A DNA stretch of 12,961 bases from Merdicola sp048393175 (lineage in GTDB: Bacteria > Bacillota > Clostridia > TANB77 > CAG-508), in contig DBFJJM010000111.1 of NCBI GenBank assembly GCA_048393175.1, positions 1-12,961 of the forward strand. The letters run 5' to 3'. Position 1 is the first letter of the stretch; each line of letters begins with the position of its first letter. Positions 1 through 8,652 of this stretch are shown here, one piece after another. A program made the translations under genes and the position numbers. The notes under the pieces were generated by a model, which worked only from the letters and a program-made list of their open reading frames with translations, did not search any database and was not told the DNA's origin.

Positions 1-926
1 TATTATTTTATTATTATTTTCCTGCTATTTTTATACTTGGAATTGGTATACTGTATTTTACTGTGTGGTATTTTGTTTTTAAGGATGCAGTAGAGTATAC
101 AAAAATAGAAAAACAAATGGAAAAATTAGCTAAAGGAAATTATACAGAACAATTTCATACGAGAAGTAAGCTATTTATCCATCTTGTTAATCAAATGAAT
201 TCGATTCAAGAAGGAATGAAAATAGCAGTAGAAGAAAAACTAAGGGCAGAAAGGTTAAAAACAGATTTAATTACGAATGTTTCGCATGACTTAAGAACAC
301 CACTTACTTCTATTTTAAACTATATTAAATTATTAAAAAAAGAACCAAATCAGAATCAAAAAACAATAGAATATATAAATACATTAGATAAAAATGCACA
401 GAGGCTCAAAAACATGACAGAAGATTTAATGGAGATTTCGAAAGTGAGTTCTGGAAATGAAAAAGTAGTATGGGAAACATTAGATTTAGTAGAAATGATA
501 AGACAGGCTAATGGGGAATTTGCAGAAGCTTTTTCCAAAAAGAATTTAGAGGTCATTAGTAATTTTTATCAGCAAGAAATTCTTTTATCCCTAGATAGTA
601 AAAAGTTCTGGAGAGTGTTAGAAAATCTATATGGAAATATAGCAAAATATGCTTTAGAAAATACAAGGGTATATGTAACGATAGAAAAGAAAGAAGAGGA
701 AATAGAACTTTCTATTATCAATATTTCTAAGACAAGATTAAATGTTTCTTCCAAAGATTTAATAGAAAGATTTTATCAAGGAGATAGTAGCAGAACAAGT
801 GAAGGTTCTGGATTAGGATTATCGATTGTACAAGGTTTAGTAGAATTGCAACAAGGAACGTTTACCGTACAAATAGAAGGAGACTGTTTTAAAGCGATTA
901 TCAGTTTACCCTATGAAAAAAAATAA
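1..926 (+). CDS. Sensor histidine kinase, C-terminal part (5' end outside window)
   Basis: The frame is open from the window edge, so the true start lies upstream. The first ~25 codons encode a hydrophobic membrane segment (LFYYYFPAIFILGIGILYF), followed by a HAMP-like linker (MEKLAKGNYTEQF). The H box SHDLRTPL has its phospho-accepting His at 285-287. A HATPase domain follows, with an N box (ENLYGNIAKYA, about 618-651) and a G2 box (GSGLGLS, 804-824). The family autophosphorylates on His and passes phosphate to a response regulator, probably encoded just upstream. The usual DxGxG G1 box is not recognisable: the segment before RFYQGD reads NISKTRLNVSSKDL. I recall this divergence from a clostridial kinase subgroup, so it need not mean inactivity. 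The signal sensed cannot be deduced, because the sensor domain is missing. Confidence 0.92.
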   Translation, partial: LFYYYFPAIFILGIGILYFTVWYFVFKDAVEYTKIEKQMEKLAKGNYTEQFHTRSKLFIHLVNQMNSIQEGMKIAVEEKLRAERLKTDLITNVSHDLRTPLTSILNYIKLLKKEPNQNQKTIEYINTLDKNAQRLKNMTEDLMEISKVSSGNEKVVWETLDLVEMIRQANGEFAEAFSKKNLEVISNFYQQEILLSLDSKKFWRVLENLYGNIAKYALENTRVYVTIEKKEEEIELSIINISKTRLNVSSKDLIERFYQGDSSRTSEGSGLGLSIVQGLVELQQGTFTVQIEGDCFKAIISLPYEKK

Positions 927-943
927 ATATAATCTTTCTATAT

Positions 944-955
944 AACAAATTTGTT
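944..955. repeat. 12-bp perfect palindrome AACAAATTTGTT
   Basis: A perfect palindrome lies 18 bases after the kinase stop codon and is followed by a T-rich run (TTTCT). It could be a weak terminator or an operator for the next gene. With no loop and only A/T-rich pairs, neither role is well supported. Confidence 0.25.
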
Positions 956-991
956 TTTCTATCATATTGTATACACTAAGGAGGAGTCAAT

Positions 992-1633
992 ATGGCAAAT
1001 GTGATAGAAAAACAAGTCTTACAAAGAGAAATGTCTTATCAAGGAGAAGTGATTTTAAAATACACAATAGAATATCCTAAATTAAAATCTAAACAATATC
1101 CCTATGGAATAGAAAAATTTAATGAATATAACAAACAAATTGCGTATCATTTAAAAAAATATGCAGAAAGACAATTGTTTGAAGAAGCCAAAAAGACATA
1201 TGAATATAACAAAGCAAATGGTTATCCTATTATGGTTTATGAAGTGATTTTAAATTATACCGTTACGTATCAGGAGAAAAATAGGATAAGTCTCTACATG
1301 GACCAATACATCTTTTCTGGTGGAGCACATGGAAATACCATTCGTTTCTCACAAAACTGGGATTTACAAATGGCAAGACAAATTACTTTGCAAGAAGTGT
1401 ATCAAAATGACCCATATTATGCAATCGATATTTTAAAAGAAGTGAATCGACAAATCAATGACCAAATAGAAGAAGGAAAAGGAACGTATTTTGACGATTA
1501 TTGTCAGTTGGTATTAAATACGTTTCGTCTAAATCAATTTTATTTAGTACCAAAAGGAATCTATATTTTCTTTCAACAATATGATATTGCACCTTATTCT
1601 AGTGGAATTCCAACTTTCTTTATAGAGCCATAA
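992..1633 (+). CDS. DUF4163/DUF3298 (RsiV-like) domain protein, cytoplasmic
   Basis: The 213-residue protein has the arrangement of the DUF4163 (N-terminal) and DUF3298 (C-terminal) pair found in the extracytoplasmic part of the anti-sigma factor RsiV and in many clostridial proteins. The signature FSGGAHGNT is at about residues 109-117, and the family-typical ending FYLVPKGIYIFFQQYDIAPY is followed by SSGIP. No signal peptide or membrane segment is present, unlike RsiV, so it may be a stand-alone soluble member; the anti-sigma role should not be transferred to it. The ATG is fixed by a strong AAGGAGGAG ribosome binding site ending about 6 bases upstream. It is transcribed in the same direction as the kinase, 65 bases away, and may be co-transcribed. 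A terminator follows. Its biochemical role is unknown. Confidence 0.8.
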   Translation: MANVIEKQVLQREMSYQGEVILKYTIEYPKLKSKQYPYGIEKFNEYNKQIAYHLKKYAERQLFEEAKKTYEYNKANGYPIMVYEVILNYTVTYQEKNRISLYMDQYIFSGGAHGNTIRFSQNWDLQMARQITLQEVYQNDPYYAIDILKEVNRQINDQIEEGKGTYFDDYCQLVLNTFRLNQFYLVPKGIYIFFQQYDIAPYSSGIPTFFIEP

Positions 1634-1660
1634 AAGAATCTAGGCAGGATAAATGAAATG

Positions 1661-1700
1661 CACCCCAAACGTTAGATAAAAGTTTGGAGGTGTGTTTTTT
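1661..1700 (+). terminator. Intrinsic terminator after the DUF3298 gene
   Basis: CACCCCAAAC pairs with GTTTGGAGGTG (one mismatch or bulge) around an A/T-rich loop, followed by TGTTTTTT. It ends the upstream unit and insulates the jet operon. Confidence 0.85.
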
Positions 1701-1746
1701 ATGTAACGAAAGATTTCCCTTTTTTAATATAATTTTACATAAAAAG

Positions 1747-1775
1747 TAGACTAGAAAATAAAAATATGGTAAAAT
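1747..1775 (+). promoter_or_regulatory. Sigma-A type promoter of the jetABCD operon
   Basis: The -35 element TAGACT (1747-1752, 4 of 6 matches to TTGACA), a 17-base spacer and the -10 element TAAAAT (1770-1775) preceded by TGG (extended -10) lie 29 bases before the jetA start. It is the best promoter match in the 1701-1804 gap and directly follows the terminator. Confidence 0.6.
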
Positions 1776-1804
1776 ATTACAGAAAAGAAAATGGAGGGAA
1801 TTAA

Positions 1805-3181
1805 ATGAATTTATTTGATAAGATACCAGAAAACTTTTTTTCTATCTTAGTATCTAAAAATAAAAATATTTATATAGAAGCACTATTTGTATTAGGAGAA
1901 GCTTTTAAACAGGAAATGTTTATTTCAAGAGAAAATATAATAGCAAGACTCATTAATAATTTAGAAGAATCGTTCAATAGAGAAGACTTTTCAGAAGATG
2001 ACAAAGCAAATGAATTAAAAGATAGCAATGTCTCTAGTAAAGCCTATTTTTTATTAAGAAAATTAAAATGGGCAGGATGGATTGAATTTGAAATGCAAAG
2101 AGATTCATTTGAGGAGTTTATCATTTTACCAGACTATTCTATAAAATTTATAAATCTATTAATTTCATTAGTAGAAGAAAAGCAAGTAGAATATAATTCC
2201 TATGTATTTGCAACGTATTCAGGTTTAAAATTAGCAAGTATTGAAAAAGATGAGACATATAATGCAATAAATACAGCGTACAGTAATACCATTGAATTAG
2301 TTAATGAGTTAAAATCACTTTATAATAGTCTAGGTAGGTTTCATAAGAAAATAAGTAATAAAGATAATATAAACGACATTGTAAAAGAACATTTTTTTGA
2401 ATATAAAGAATATAGTGATGAAGTAATCTTTCCAAGATTTACTAGAGACTCTGTACCAAGATATAAAACTCCAATAAAAGATATGTTAAATAATATTTTG
2501 GCAGACACAGAGTTATTAAAAAGAACAATAGAAATAGCAAGTAAAAATAAAAGATATCAATCAAATAAAGAGGCAGAAAAAGATATATTAGATAAAATTA
2601 GAACGGTATTAGAAGTTTATGAAAATATAGATTCAACCATGAACCAAATAGAACAAAAAAATACAGATTATGTAAGAGCCTCTGTACAAAGAATACAATA
2701 TTTATTGACAAGTGATAAAGAATTAAAAGGCAAGCTAGTTAGTCTTTTAAAAAACTCTAAAAAAGATAATATAGTGGAAAAAATGGAAAAAGAAATAAAA
2801 ATAATAAGGCAAGAATATCTAAATCAAGATTCTATTTATGTTAGAAATTTAAATAATAAAAAAAATCAAGGAAATCCAATACCATTGAAAGAAGAAAAAG
2901 CAATTGATTCAAATGCATTTTATGAATTTGCTAAAAGCCTTGAAAAATTATATAGTAATAGGCAAATTAACGAATTTATGGAAAATAATTTTAAAGGAAA
3001 ACCATTTATTACATCAAATGAAATAAATCTAGATACAACGGAAGATTTAATATTACTAATACTTGCAACCATAAAAGCAGATAAGGGAGGAAAAAGTTTT
3101 TATTATATACAAGATAGTGATGAAATAGTAAATAATAATGGTTTTATCATACCAAATATAAAATTTATAAGGAGAAATTAA
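1805..3181 (+). CDS. jetA: Wadjet subunit JetA (MukF-like kleisin, DUF5716 family)
   Basis: JetA is the kleisin of the Wadjet SMC complex. With JetB and JetC it forms a DNA-translocating loop extruder that recognises small circular DNA such as plasmids for cleavage by JetD. The 458-residue product opens with the family-typical NLFDKIPENFFSILVSKNK and IYIEALFVLGEAF. An N-terminal winged-helix-like part (KAYFLLRKLKWAGWIEFEM, then FEEFIILPDYSIKFINLL) comes next. The long helical middle contains NSYVFATYSGLK and the conserved VKEHFFEYKEY and DSVPRYKTPI. An A/T-rich C-terminal kleisin end completes it. The start is fixed by GGAGGG at 1793-1798. It is the first gene of the operon, and its stop abuts the jetB start with no gap. 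The DUF5716 type of JetA paired with a DUF4194 JetB suggests Wadjet type II by my recollection of the subtypes; I am less sure of the type than of the family. Confidence 0.88.
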   Translation: MNLFDKIPENFFSILVSKNKNIYIEALFVLGEAFKQEMFISRENIIARLINNLEESFNREDFSEDDKANELKDSNVSSKAYFLLRKLKWAGWIEFEMQRDSFEEFIILPDYSIKFINLLISLVEEKQVEYNSYVFATYSGLKLASIEKDETYNAINTAYSNTIELVNELKSLYNSLGRFHKKISNKDNINDIVKEHFFEYKEYSDEVIFPRFTRDSVPRYKTPIKDMLNNILADTELLKRTIEIASKNKRYQSNKEAEKDILDKIRTVLEVYENIDSTMNQIEQKNTDYVRASVQRIQYLLTSDKELKGKLVSLLKNSKKDNIVEKMEKEIKIIRQEYLNQDSIYVRNLNNKKNQGNPIPLKEEKAIDSNAFYEFAKSLEKLYSNRQINEFMENNFKGKPFITSNEINLDTTEDLILLILATIKADKGGKSFYYIQDSDEIVNNNGFIIPNIKFIRRN

Positions 3182-3829
3182 ATGTTTATAGAAAAGTATA
3201 ATGAATTAACAAATGGAGAAAAAGAAAATTTTAAGAGAGTTCTTAGTCTGATTTTAGCAAAGACATTTATCGTAAATAGAATATATGATAAAAATCAAAA
3301 AATGTTCAAATCAAATGTGGATTATAGATTCATAGATAGAAATATGGAGCTTTTTAGAGAGTATTTAGAAATAGCAGGGTATAAAATTATAAAAGATAGC
3401 AATTATGAAGTTATATACATAGAAAATGAATTGGGATATAACAAAAAAAGACTTGATAAAAATACAACTATATTTCTTTATGGATTAAGGCTAAAATATG
3501 ATGAAGAAAGAGAAAATTTAAGATTGAATACAGATGTTATTATTAGTGTAGCAGATATTATTTCAACACTAAAAAGCGTAGGAGCATATGATAAAAAGCC
3601 GTCGGATATAGAAATAAGAACAGCATTATCTAATTTGATTCGTTTTAATATTATTCAAAAAGTAGAAGGCATATTAGAAAAGCCAGAAACAAAAATTGTG
3701 ATATTGCCATCTATTTTATTCGTAATAACAAACGAAAAAATAACTAGTTTGAGTAACGCAATCAAAACCTTAGAAGAAGTAAATGAGGAAGAAGAAAATG
3801 ACGAAAATGTGGGAGTGGAAGAAGAATGA
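3182..3829 (+). CDS. jetB: Wadjet subunit JetB (MukE-like, DUF4194 family)
   Basis: JetB is the KITE-type winged-helix subunit that bridges the kleisin JetA and the SMC protein JetC. The 215-residue product carries the DUF4194 hallmark: a first winged helix, then LDKNTTIFLYGLRLKYDEER (about residues 95-115), the acidic and hydrophobic VADIISTLKSVGAYDKKPSD, and the second winged helix LRT-like stretch RTALSNLIRFNIIQ. A Glu/Asp-rich tail (EEVNEEEENDENVGVEEE) ends it. An AAGGAGA site at 3169-3175, inside the end of jetA, serves its ATG. The start immediately follows the jetA stop, and its own stop overlaps the jetC start by ATGA. This indicates translational coupling across the operon. Confidence 0.87.
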   Translation: MFIEKYNELTNGEKENFKRVLSLILAKTFIVNRIYDKNQKMFKSNVDYRFIDRNMELFREYLEIAGYKIIKDSNYEVIYIENELGYNKKRLDKNTTIFLYGLRLKYDEERENLRLNTDVIISVADIISTLKSVGAYDKKPSDIEIRTALSNLIRFNIIQKVEGILEKPETKIVILPSILFVITNEKITSLSNAIKTLEEVNEEEENDENVGVEEE

Positions 3830-6800
3830 AATTATTAAAAAAAATGTTGTTAATCAATTGGCATTATATTAACAGACAAGTGATTGAATTTGATAATACA
3901 AATTTTTTAACAGGAAAGAATGGTGCTGGAAAATCTACCATTTTAGATGCCTTGCAATTATTAATATTAGGTGATACGAGAGGAACGTTTTTTAATAAAG
4001 CTGCTAATGATAAGGCTGGAAGAAGTCTAGAAGGATACCTAAAAGGAGAAATCGGTGATGATGGCGATGTTGGATATAGATATTTAAGAAAGGATAGATT
4101 TACAAGTTATATTGTATGTGAATTCTATGATAAAGTAACTAGAAAAGAATTTTCTTTAGGAATTGTTTTTGATATCTATAAAGATAGTGATACAGAAAGT
4201 CACTTTTTCTATATCAATAGAAAAATACCAGAAAATGAGTTTGTAGGGGAAAATAATATTCCATTTTCATATAAAGATTTAAAGAGTTTTTTAACAAGAG
4301 AATATGGAAATAAAAACTATGAAATATATAGTAGTAATAAACAATATCAAGATGCCATTCGAGGGAAACTAGGAGGTTTAAACCAAAAATTTTTTAATTT
4401 ATTTAAAAAAGCTGTAACCTTCACACCGATTGATGATATAGAAAAATTTATTGTAGAATATATATGTGATGTAAAAAACAAAATTGATATTACATCTATG
4501 CAGGAAAATATAAGACAGTATAATAATTTATCGAAACAAGTAGAAATAATGAAGATAAAAGAAACTGAACTAGAGAGAATTGAACATATAGGTAATGCTT
4601 ATATAAATGAAATCTCGAAAGAAAGAGAAGAACAATATTTGATTTGGAGAGCAGAAAAACAAATATTGATAGAAAGATTGGAATTATTAAAACAAGAAGC
4701 AGAAAATAAAAAATTGCGAAAAGAAGAAAAGGAAAAAGCAATAATTGATTTAACAGCAGAAAAAGTTAAGTTGAAAGATGAAATTGATGAATTAAGAGAA
4801 ATTAGAGCAAAATCAGATATAGAAGCAAAAAGAAAAGAACTAACCAATAAGATAGAAGAAATAAAAAATAAAATAGCTACTATTGATAAACTAGAAAGAA
4901 GTACCATTAATTCCTTTAGAAATCATACTCTAAAATGGAATGCTAATATTTTACAATTAGAAACAATAAAAAATAAAATAGCAACAAGTCAGAAAGATGA
5001 AATTACTGAAATAAAAGATTTATTAAAATATATTGAAAATATAAATGAAGATAATTTTTGCGACATAGAAATGAATGCAATTCATGAAATTCAAATAAAA
5101 ATAGAAAAATTAATCGCTTTAGGGAATAAAGTATTTTTTGAAAAAGATTATGAACAAAAAAAGGATATAATAATCAAAAAAGAATTAGAAGAAGATATTG
5201 AGAAACTAGAAAAAGGGATAAATCCATATGAAACTAATTTAATAGAGTTTAAAACAGAAATAGAAAATAGATTGAATATTACTACTTATATTTTAGCCGA
5301 TTTGTTAGAAGTAAAAGATGCCAAATGGCAAAATGCGATAGAAGGATATTTAAATACACAGAAAAAATATCTAATAGTAGAACCGGAATTTTTTGAAAAA
5401 GCATCCCAAATATATAGAAAGTTAGCTAAAGATAATGATAAAATACATTCCTTTGGTATTGTAGATATTGAAAAAATTCGAAAAGAAAGCAATTCACTAA
5501 TAAATAATAGTTTAGCTATGGAGGTTATAACACAAAATGATTTAGCAAGGACTTATATAAATTATTTATTAGGTAGAGTAATCAAATGTGAAACAATAGA
5601 ACAATTGAGACAAAACAAAATAGCAATAATGCCAGATTGTATGTTATATCAAGGATATGTTTTAAGAAAGATAAATCCAAAAAGTTATCAATATCCTATC
5701 ATAGGAAAAGAAGCCCTAAGAAGGCAAAAAGAAACAAAACAAAAGGAATTGAATAAACTGAAAGAAAAAATGACAAACCAAGAGACCATTATGAAGATAA
5801 TGGAAAATTTAAAAGAAATGTCAAACTTCAGCGAAGATGATATTGTTAATTTCGGTAATAATGTAGAAGAAGCAAAGAAAAAGGAGAAATATCAAGTAGA
5901 AAAGGGGAATATACAAAAAGAATTAGATAACATGGATATGTTTTGGCTAAATGGCATAACGGAAAAAATAGAAAGGAAAGAGCAACAAAAAAAAGAGAAA
6001 GAAGATTTAATCATTGAATATACGAAAATAATGGAAAGCTTAAGAAAAGATATACAAACCAATGAAAAAGAAAAAATACCAGAACTAGAAGAAAGATTAC
6101 AAGATAAAATTAAGCAAATAGAAGAACAATATAACTGTGAATGGCAAGAAACAATTGGAGAAGAAAGATTTGGAAAGGAAAGACTAAAAAGAACGAGTGA
6201 AAAGATTTATGAAGTATTTATACGACATATAAAAATCACAACAAAAAGAAAAGAAGAAATAAGTGAAACTCTAATAGAAAAACGTAGGGATTATATTACT
6301 AAATATCAGTTATCCTATAATATCCTTGATGCCAATAATAAAGAATTTGCAGAAGAATTAAAACAGTTAAGAGAAATAGACTTACCAGAGTATTTAGGAA
6401 AAATAGAGGATTCCAGAAACAAAGCATATGAACAATTCAGAATAGAATTTTTGGATAAGTTAAAATCTAATATTGATGAAGTCAAATCCCAAATAAAAGA
6501 TTTGAATAATGCATTAGGTGAACATATATTTGGAACAGATACTTACAATTTTAGGGTATCACCAAAACAAGAGTACAAAAGATTTTACAATATGATAACA
6601 GATGAAATGTTACTTGGTGATTGGGGAATTGGTGCAGTACAATTTAATCAAAAATATGCACAAGAAATTAAGGAATTATTTGATAAAGTAACAACTACCG
6701 ACATAAATGAAAGTTTAGTTTCAACGGAACAATATGAGAAAAACATAAAAGAATACACAGATTATAGAACCTATTTGAACTTTGACCTTATTGTAAAAGA

Positions 6801-7155
6801 TAAAATAGGAAATGAACAAAGATTATCCAAAACATTATTAAAAAAATCAGGAGGAGAAACACAAACCCCTTTCTATATTTCTATATTAGCATCTTTTGCA
6901 CAAATTTATAGAATAAAAAATGAGGAAAATACGATAAGATTAATTGTTTTTGATGAAGCTTTTAGTAAAATGGATAGTGAAAGAATAGAAGAAAGTATAA
7001 AATTATTAAAAAGAATTGGATTTCAATCCATTTTTGCAGCACCACCAGAAAAGCTACAAGACATTCAAAGTTTAGTAGATTCCACTTTATTAGTGTTAAA
7101 CCCAGAAGAACACAAAATAGTGGTAAAAAAATATGTCAATAAAGAAAAATGGTAA
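3826..7155 (+). CDS. jetC: Wadjet SMC-like ATPase JetC
   Basis: JetC is the motor of Wadjet. It is an SMC/MukB-type ABC ATPase that dimerises around DNA and drives loop extrusion until the complex meets itself on a small circle. The 1109-residue protein has the expected order. The N-terminal Walker A GKNGAGKST is at residues 30-38. A coiled-coil arm covers about 240-400 (dense Glu/Lys heptads). The hinge region is around 480-620, recognisable from ILADLLEVKDAKWQNAIEGY, and a second coiled-coil arm runs about 630-900. The ABC signature KSGGE is at 1007-1011, Walker B LIVFDE at 1039-1044 (catalytic Glu 1044), and the D-loop FSKMD follows. All catalytic motifs are intact, so the ATPase looks functional. 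It overlaps jetB by 4 bases, and jetD starts 18 bases after its stop. Confidence 0.93.
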   Translation: MKLLKKMLLINWHYINRQVIEFDNTNFLTGKNGAGKSTILDALQLLILGDTRGTFFNKAANDKAGRSLEGYLKGEIGDDGDVGYRYLRKDRFTSYIVCEFYDKVTRKEFSLGIVFDIYKDSDTESHFFYINRKIPENEFVGENNIPFSYKDLKSFLTREYGNKNYEIYSSNKQYQDAIRGKLGGLNQKFFNLFKKAVTFTPIDDIEKFIVEYICDVKNKIDITSMQENIRQYNNLSKQVEIMKIKETELERIEHIGNAYINEISKEREEQYLIWRAEKQILIERLELLKQEAENKKLRKEEKEKAIIDLTAEKVKLKDEIDELREIRAKSDIEAKRKELTNKIEEIKNKIATIDKLERSTINSFRNHTLKWNANILQLETIKNKIATSQKDEITEIKDLLKYIENINEDNFCDIEMNAIHEIQIKIEKLIALGNKVFFEKDYEQKKDIIIKKELEEDIEKLEKGINPYETNLIEFKTEIENRLNITTYILADLLEVKDAKWQNAIEGYLNTQKKYLIVEPEFFEKASQIYRKLAKDNDKIHSFGIVDIEKIRKESNSLINNSLAMEVITQNDLARTYINYLLGRVIKCETIEQLRQNKIAIMPDCMLYQGYVLRKINPKSYQYPIIGKEALRRQKETKQKELNKLKEKMTNQETIMKIMENLKEMSNFSEDDIVNFGNNVEEAKKKEKYQVEKGNIQKELDNMDMFWLNGITEKIERKEQQKKEKEDLIIEYTKIMESLRKDIQTNEKEKIPELEERLQDKIKQIEEQYNCEWQETIGEERFGKERLKRTSEKIYEVFIRHIKITTKRKEEISETLIEKRRDYITKYQLSYNILDANNKEFAEELKQLREIDLPEYLGKIEDSRNKAYEQFRIEFLDKLKSNIDEVKSQIKDLNNALGEHIFGTDTYNFRVSPKQEYKRFYNMITDEMLLGDWGIGAVQFNQKYAQEIKELFDKVTTTDINESLVSTEQYEKNIKEYTDYRTYLNFDLIVKDKIGNEQRLSKTLLKKSGGETQTPFYISILASFAQIYRIKNEENTIRLIVFDEAFSKMDSERIEESIKLLKRIGFQSIFAAPPEKLQDIQSLVDSTLLVLNPEEHKIVVKKYVNKEKW

Positions 7156-7173
7156 CATGGAGAAAGATAAGAG

Positions 7174-8375
7174 ATGAATGTTAGAAATATAATTTTAAAT
7201 AAATTATTAGACAAATATGAAATAAGTAAGGCATTAACGGAACAAACAAATAGAAGAATTCTTTTAAAACTAAAAAATTTAAAAGAATATAATATAGAGG
7301 ATTACGAAAAAAAGAAATTATTTCATGATGTTGTAATTAGCTTAAATAAGGATAATTTAGTTGGCTATTCTTGGAAGAAACATGAGAAGCGGAAACATTA
7401 TGCAAGAAGTATGGCTGAATAAGGAAAATGTAACTGAAGTATATAGAGAAGTAGGAAGAATAGAGTTAAAGACAATAAATACGACGTTAATAGAGTTATT
7501 AGAAAAGGTTAGCTTTAAAAAGGGTTGGTTAGAGTTATATCGAAAAGACATGATACAATATCTACGAATAAGACATAAACCTAATAATTTGTTTCCTTAT
7601 GAATATGGTAAAGATATTTTAAGGGTTTTAAAAGTAATTGACGTAGAGAAACAAGCCTTAAAAAGAGTATTAAGTATAAAATGTTTTGGTGATTCAAAAT
7701 ACTTTGAGAAAAAGATAGAACATATTATTATTAGAATTATAAAAAAATATTTATTAAATGGTGACGTACAAAATGAGGAGAGTAATGATGATATTTTATT
7801 AGAAGTACGGAATTTCGAAATATCCAGAAATAATAGAATTTTGTGGAGATTTAGAGTGTGAGATTTGTAACGAAAAAATAGAGTATAAAAAAGAAACTTT
7901 AGGAAGTTATATAAATAGTTATAGCATCAAAAATATGAAAAATATAAAAATTAAAAATGTAAAGAAAATTCTATTTATAGAAAACAAAGCTAATTATGTT
8001 GATTATATACACAACAAACAGGAACAAAATGAATTTGTAATTTATCATGGAGGTATGTATAGCCCTGTAAAAGGTGAATTTTTTAAAAAAATATATAATA
8101 GTGATAAAACTTATGAATTTTATCATTGGAGTGATATCGATATAGGTGGGTTTCATATTTTTATTAGACTTAAAAAGATAATACCAAGAATTAAACCATA
8201 TTTAATGGATATAGAGGCTTTTTATAGTAAGAGAGAATATTGGAAAGAAATGAAAATAGACTATGCTGAAAAACTAGAAAAACTAAAAAGTGATAAAGAA
8301 TATGAAAACTTTAATGAACTAATAGAAGAAATGCTCAAAACAAATTGCAAATTAGAACAAGAAGCTTTTCTATAA
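7174..8375 (+). CDS. jetD: Wadjet nuclease JetD (DUF3322 + DUF2220/TOPRIM), needing two +1 frameshifts
   Basis: JetD is the TOPRIM-fold nuclease that cleaves DNA once JetABC has reeled in a small circle. The gene lies in three frames: 7174-7389, then 7391-7807, then 7809-8375. Skipping one C at 7390 and one at 7808, both in CGG codons, gives a continuous 399-residue protein of normal family length. The restored protein reads through KKHEK/GNIMQEVWLN (junction 1, residue 73) and LLEV/GISKYPEIIEF (junction 2, residue 212). It contains the DUF3322 segment LSIKCFGDSKYFEKK and the TOPRIM acidic residues Glu269 (LFIENKANY) and Asp320/Asp322 (HWSDIDIGG). It ends in the family-typical LEQEAFL. Without shifting, translation stops at 7420-7422 after 82 residues. 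Each segment is conserved up to the junction, which is unlike old decay. The ATG at 7174 has only a weak GGAG at 7159. It may be a recent pseudogene, a sequence with insertion errors, or a recoded gene; I favour recoding because of the shared CGG. Confidence 0.8.
7390..7392 (+). other. Putative +1 recoding site 1 at CGG (jetD)
   Basis: The incoming frame reads GAG AAG CGG AAA and would stop at 7420-7422 ten codons later. Dropping the C gives AAG-C-GGA AAC ATT ATG, which continues with GNIMQEVWLN, the expected JetD sequence. The P-site codon AAG would not re-pair well with AGC, so classical P-site slippage is not obvious. Confidence 0.65.
7808..7810 (+). other. Putative +1 recoding site 2 at CGG (jetD)
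   Basis: The incoming frame reads GAA GTA CGG AAT and would stop at 7859-7861. Dropping the C gives GTA-C-GGA ATT TCG, continuing as GISKYPEIIEF and on into the TOPRIM domain. By homology alone the extra base could equally be the G at 7805 (GAA-G-TAC GGA). The exact position within GTACGG is therefore inferred from the other two sites. Confidence 0.6.
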
Positions 8376-8564
8376 TTCCACTTTCTAATGTTCAGTTTTC
8401 TATTTTAGATAATTTATTATTAACACTGTACCAACTCAAGCGGTAGAAGAAAATTAATTTAATATTTTTGAACCTATACATGATAAGCTACTGATGAAAG
8501 ATTTAACAAGAAAAACTTCAGATATCGTAATGAGTAAAAAAATTGAAAATCAATACAAAAGGGC

Positions 8565-8593
8565 TACACAAAAACAGTAAGATGTGCTATTAT
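8565..8593 (+). promoter_or_regulatory. Promoter of yebC
   Basis: The -35 element TACACA (8565-8570, 4 of 6 matches), a 17-base spacer and the -10 element TATTAT (8588-8593) preceded by TGC (extended -10) lie 59 bases before the yebC start. It shares this extended -10 architecture with the jet promoter. Confidence 0.55.
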
Positions 8594-8652
8594 ATACAAG
8601 TAAAAAGCTTTAATTGGCTTAAATACTAAGAAATATAAAGGAGGATTTAACC

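Noticed and set aside
7935..8375. The C-terminal jetD segment as an independent 146-residue gene starting at ATG 7935
   Set aside because: There is no ribosome binding site. The same frame is open and homologous from 7809, upstream of this ATG, so it is the third part of one jetD gene.
8441..8443. A fourth CGG (AAG CGG TAG) in the spacer after jetD, in an open frame
   Set aside because: The frame has no start or ribosome binding site, and a +1 shift there extends it by only six codons. It gives no support for or against the CGG recoding idea.
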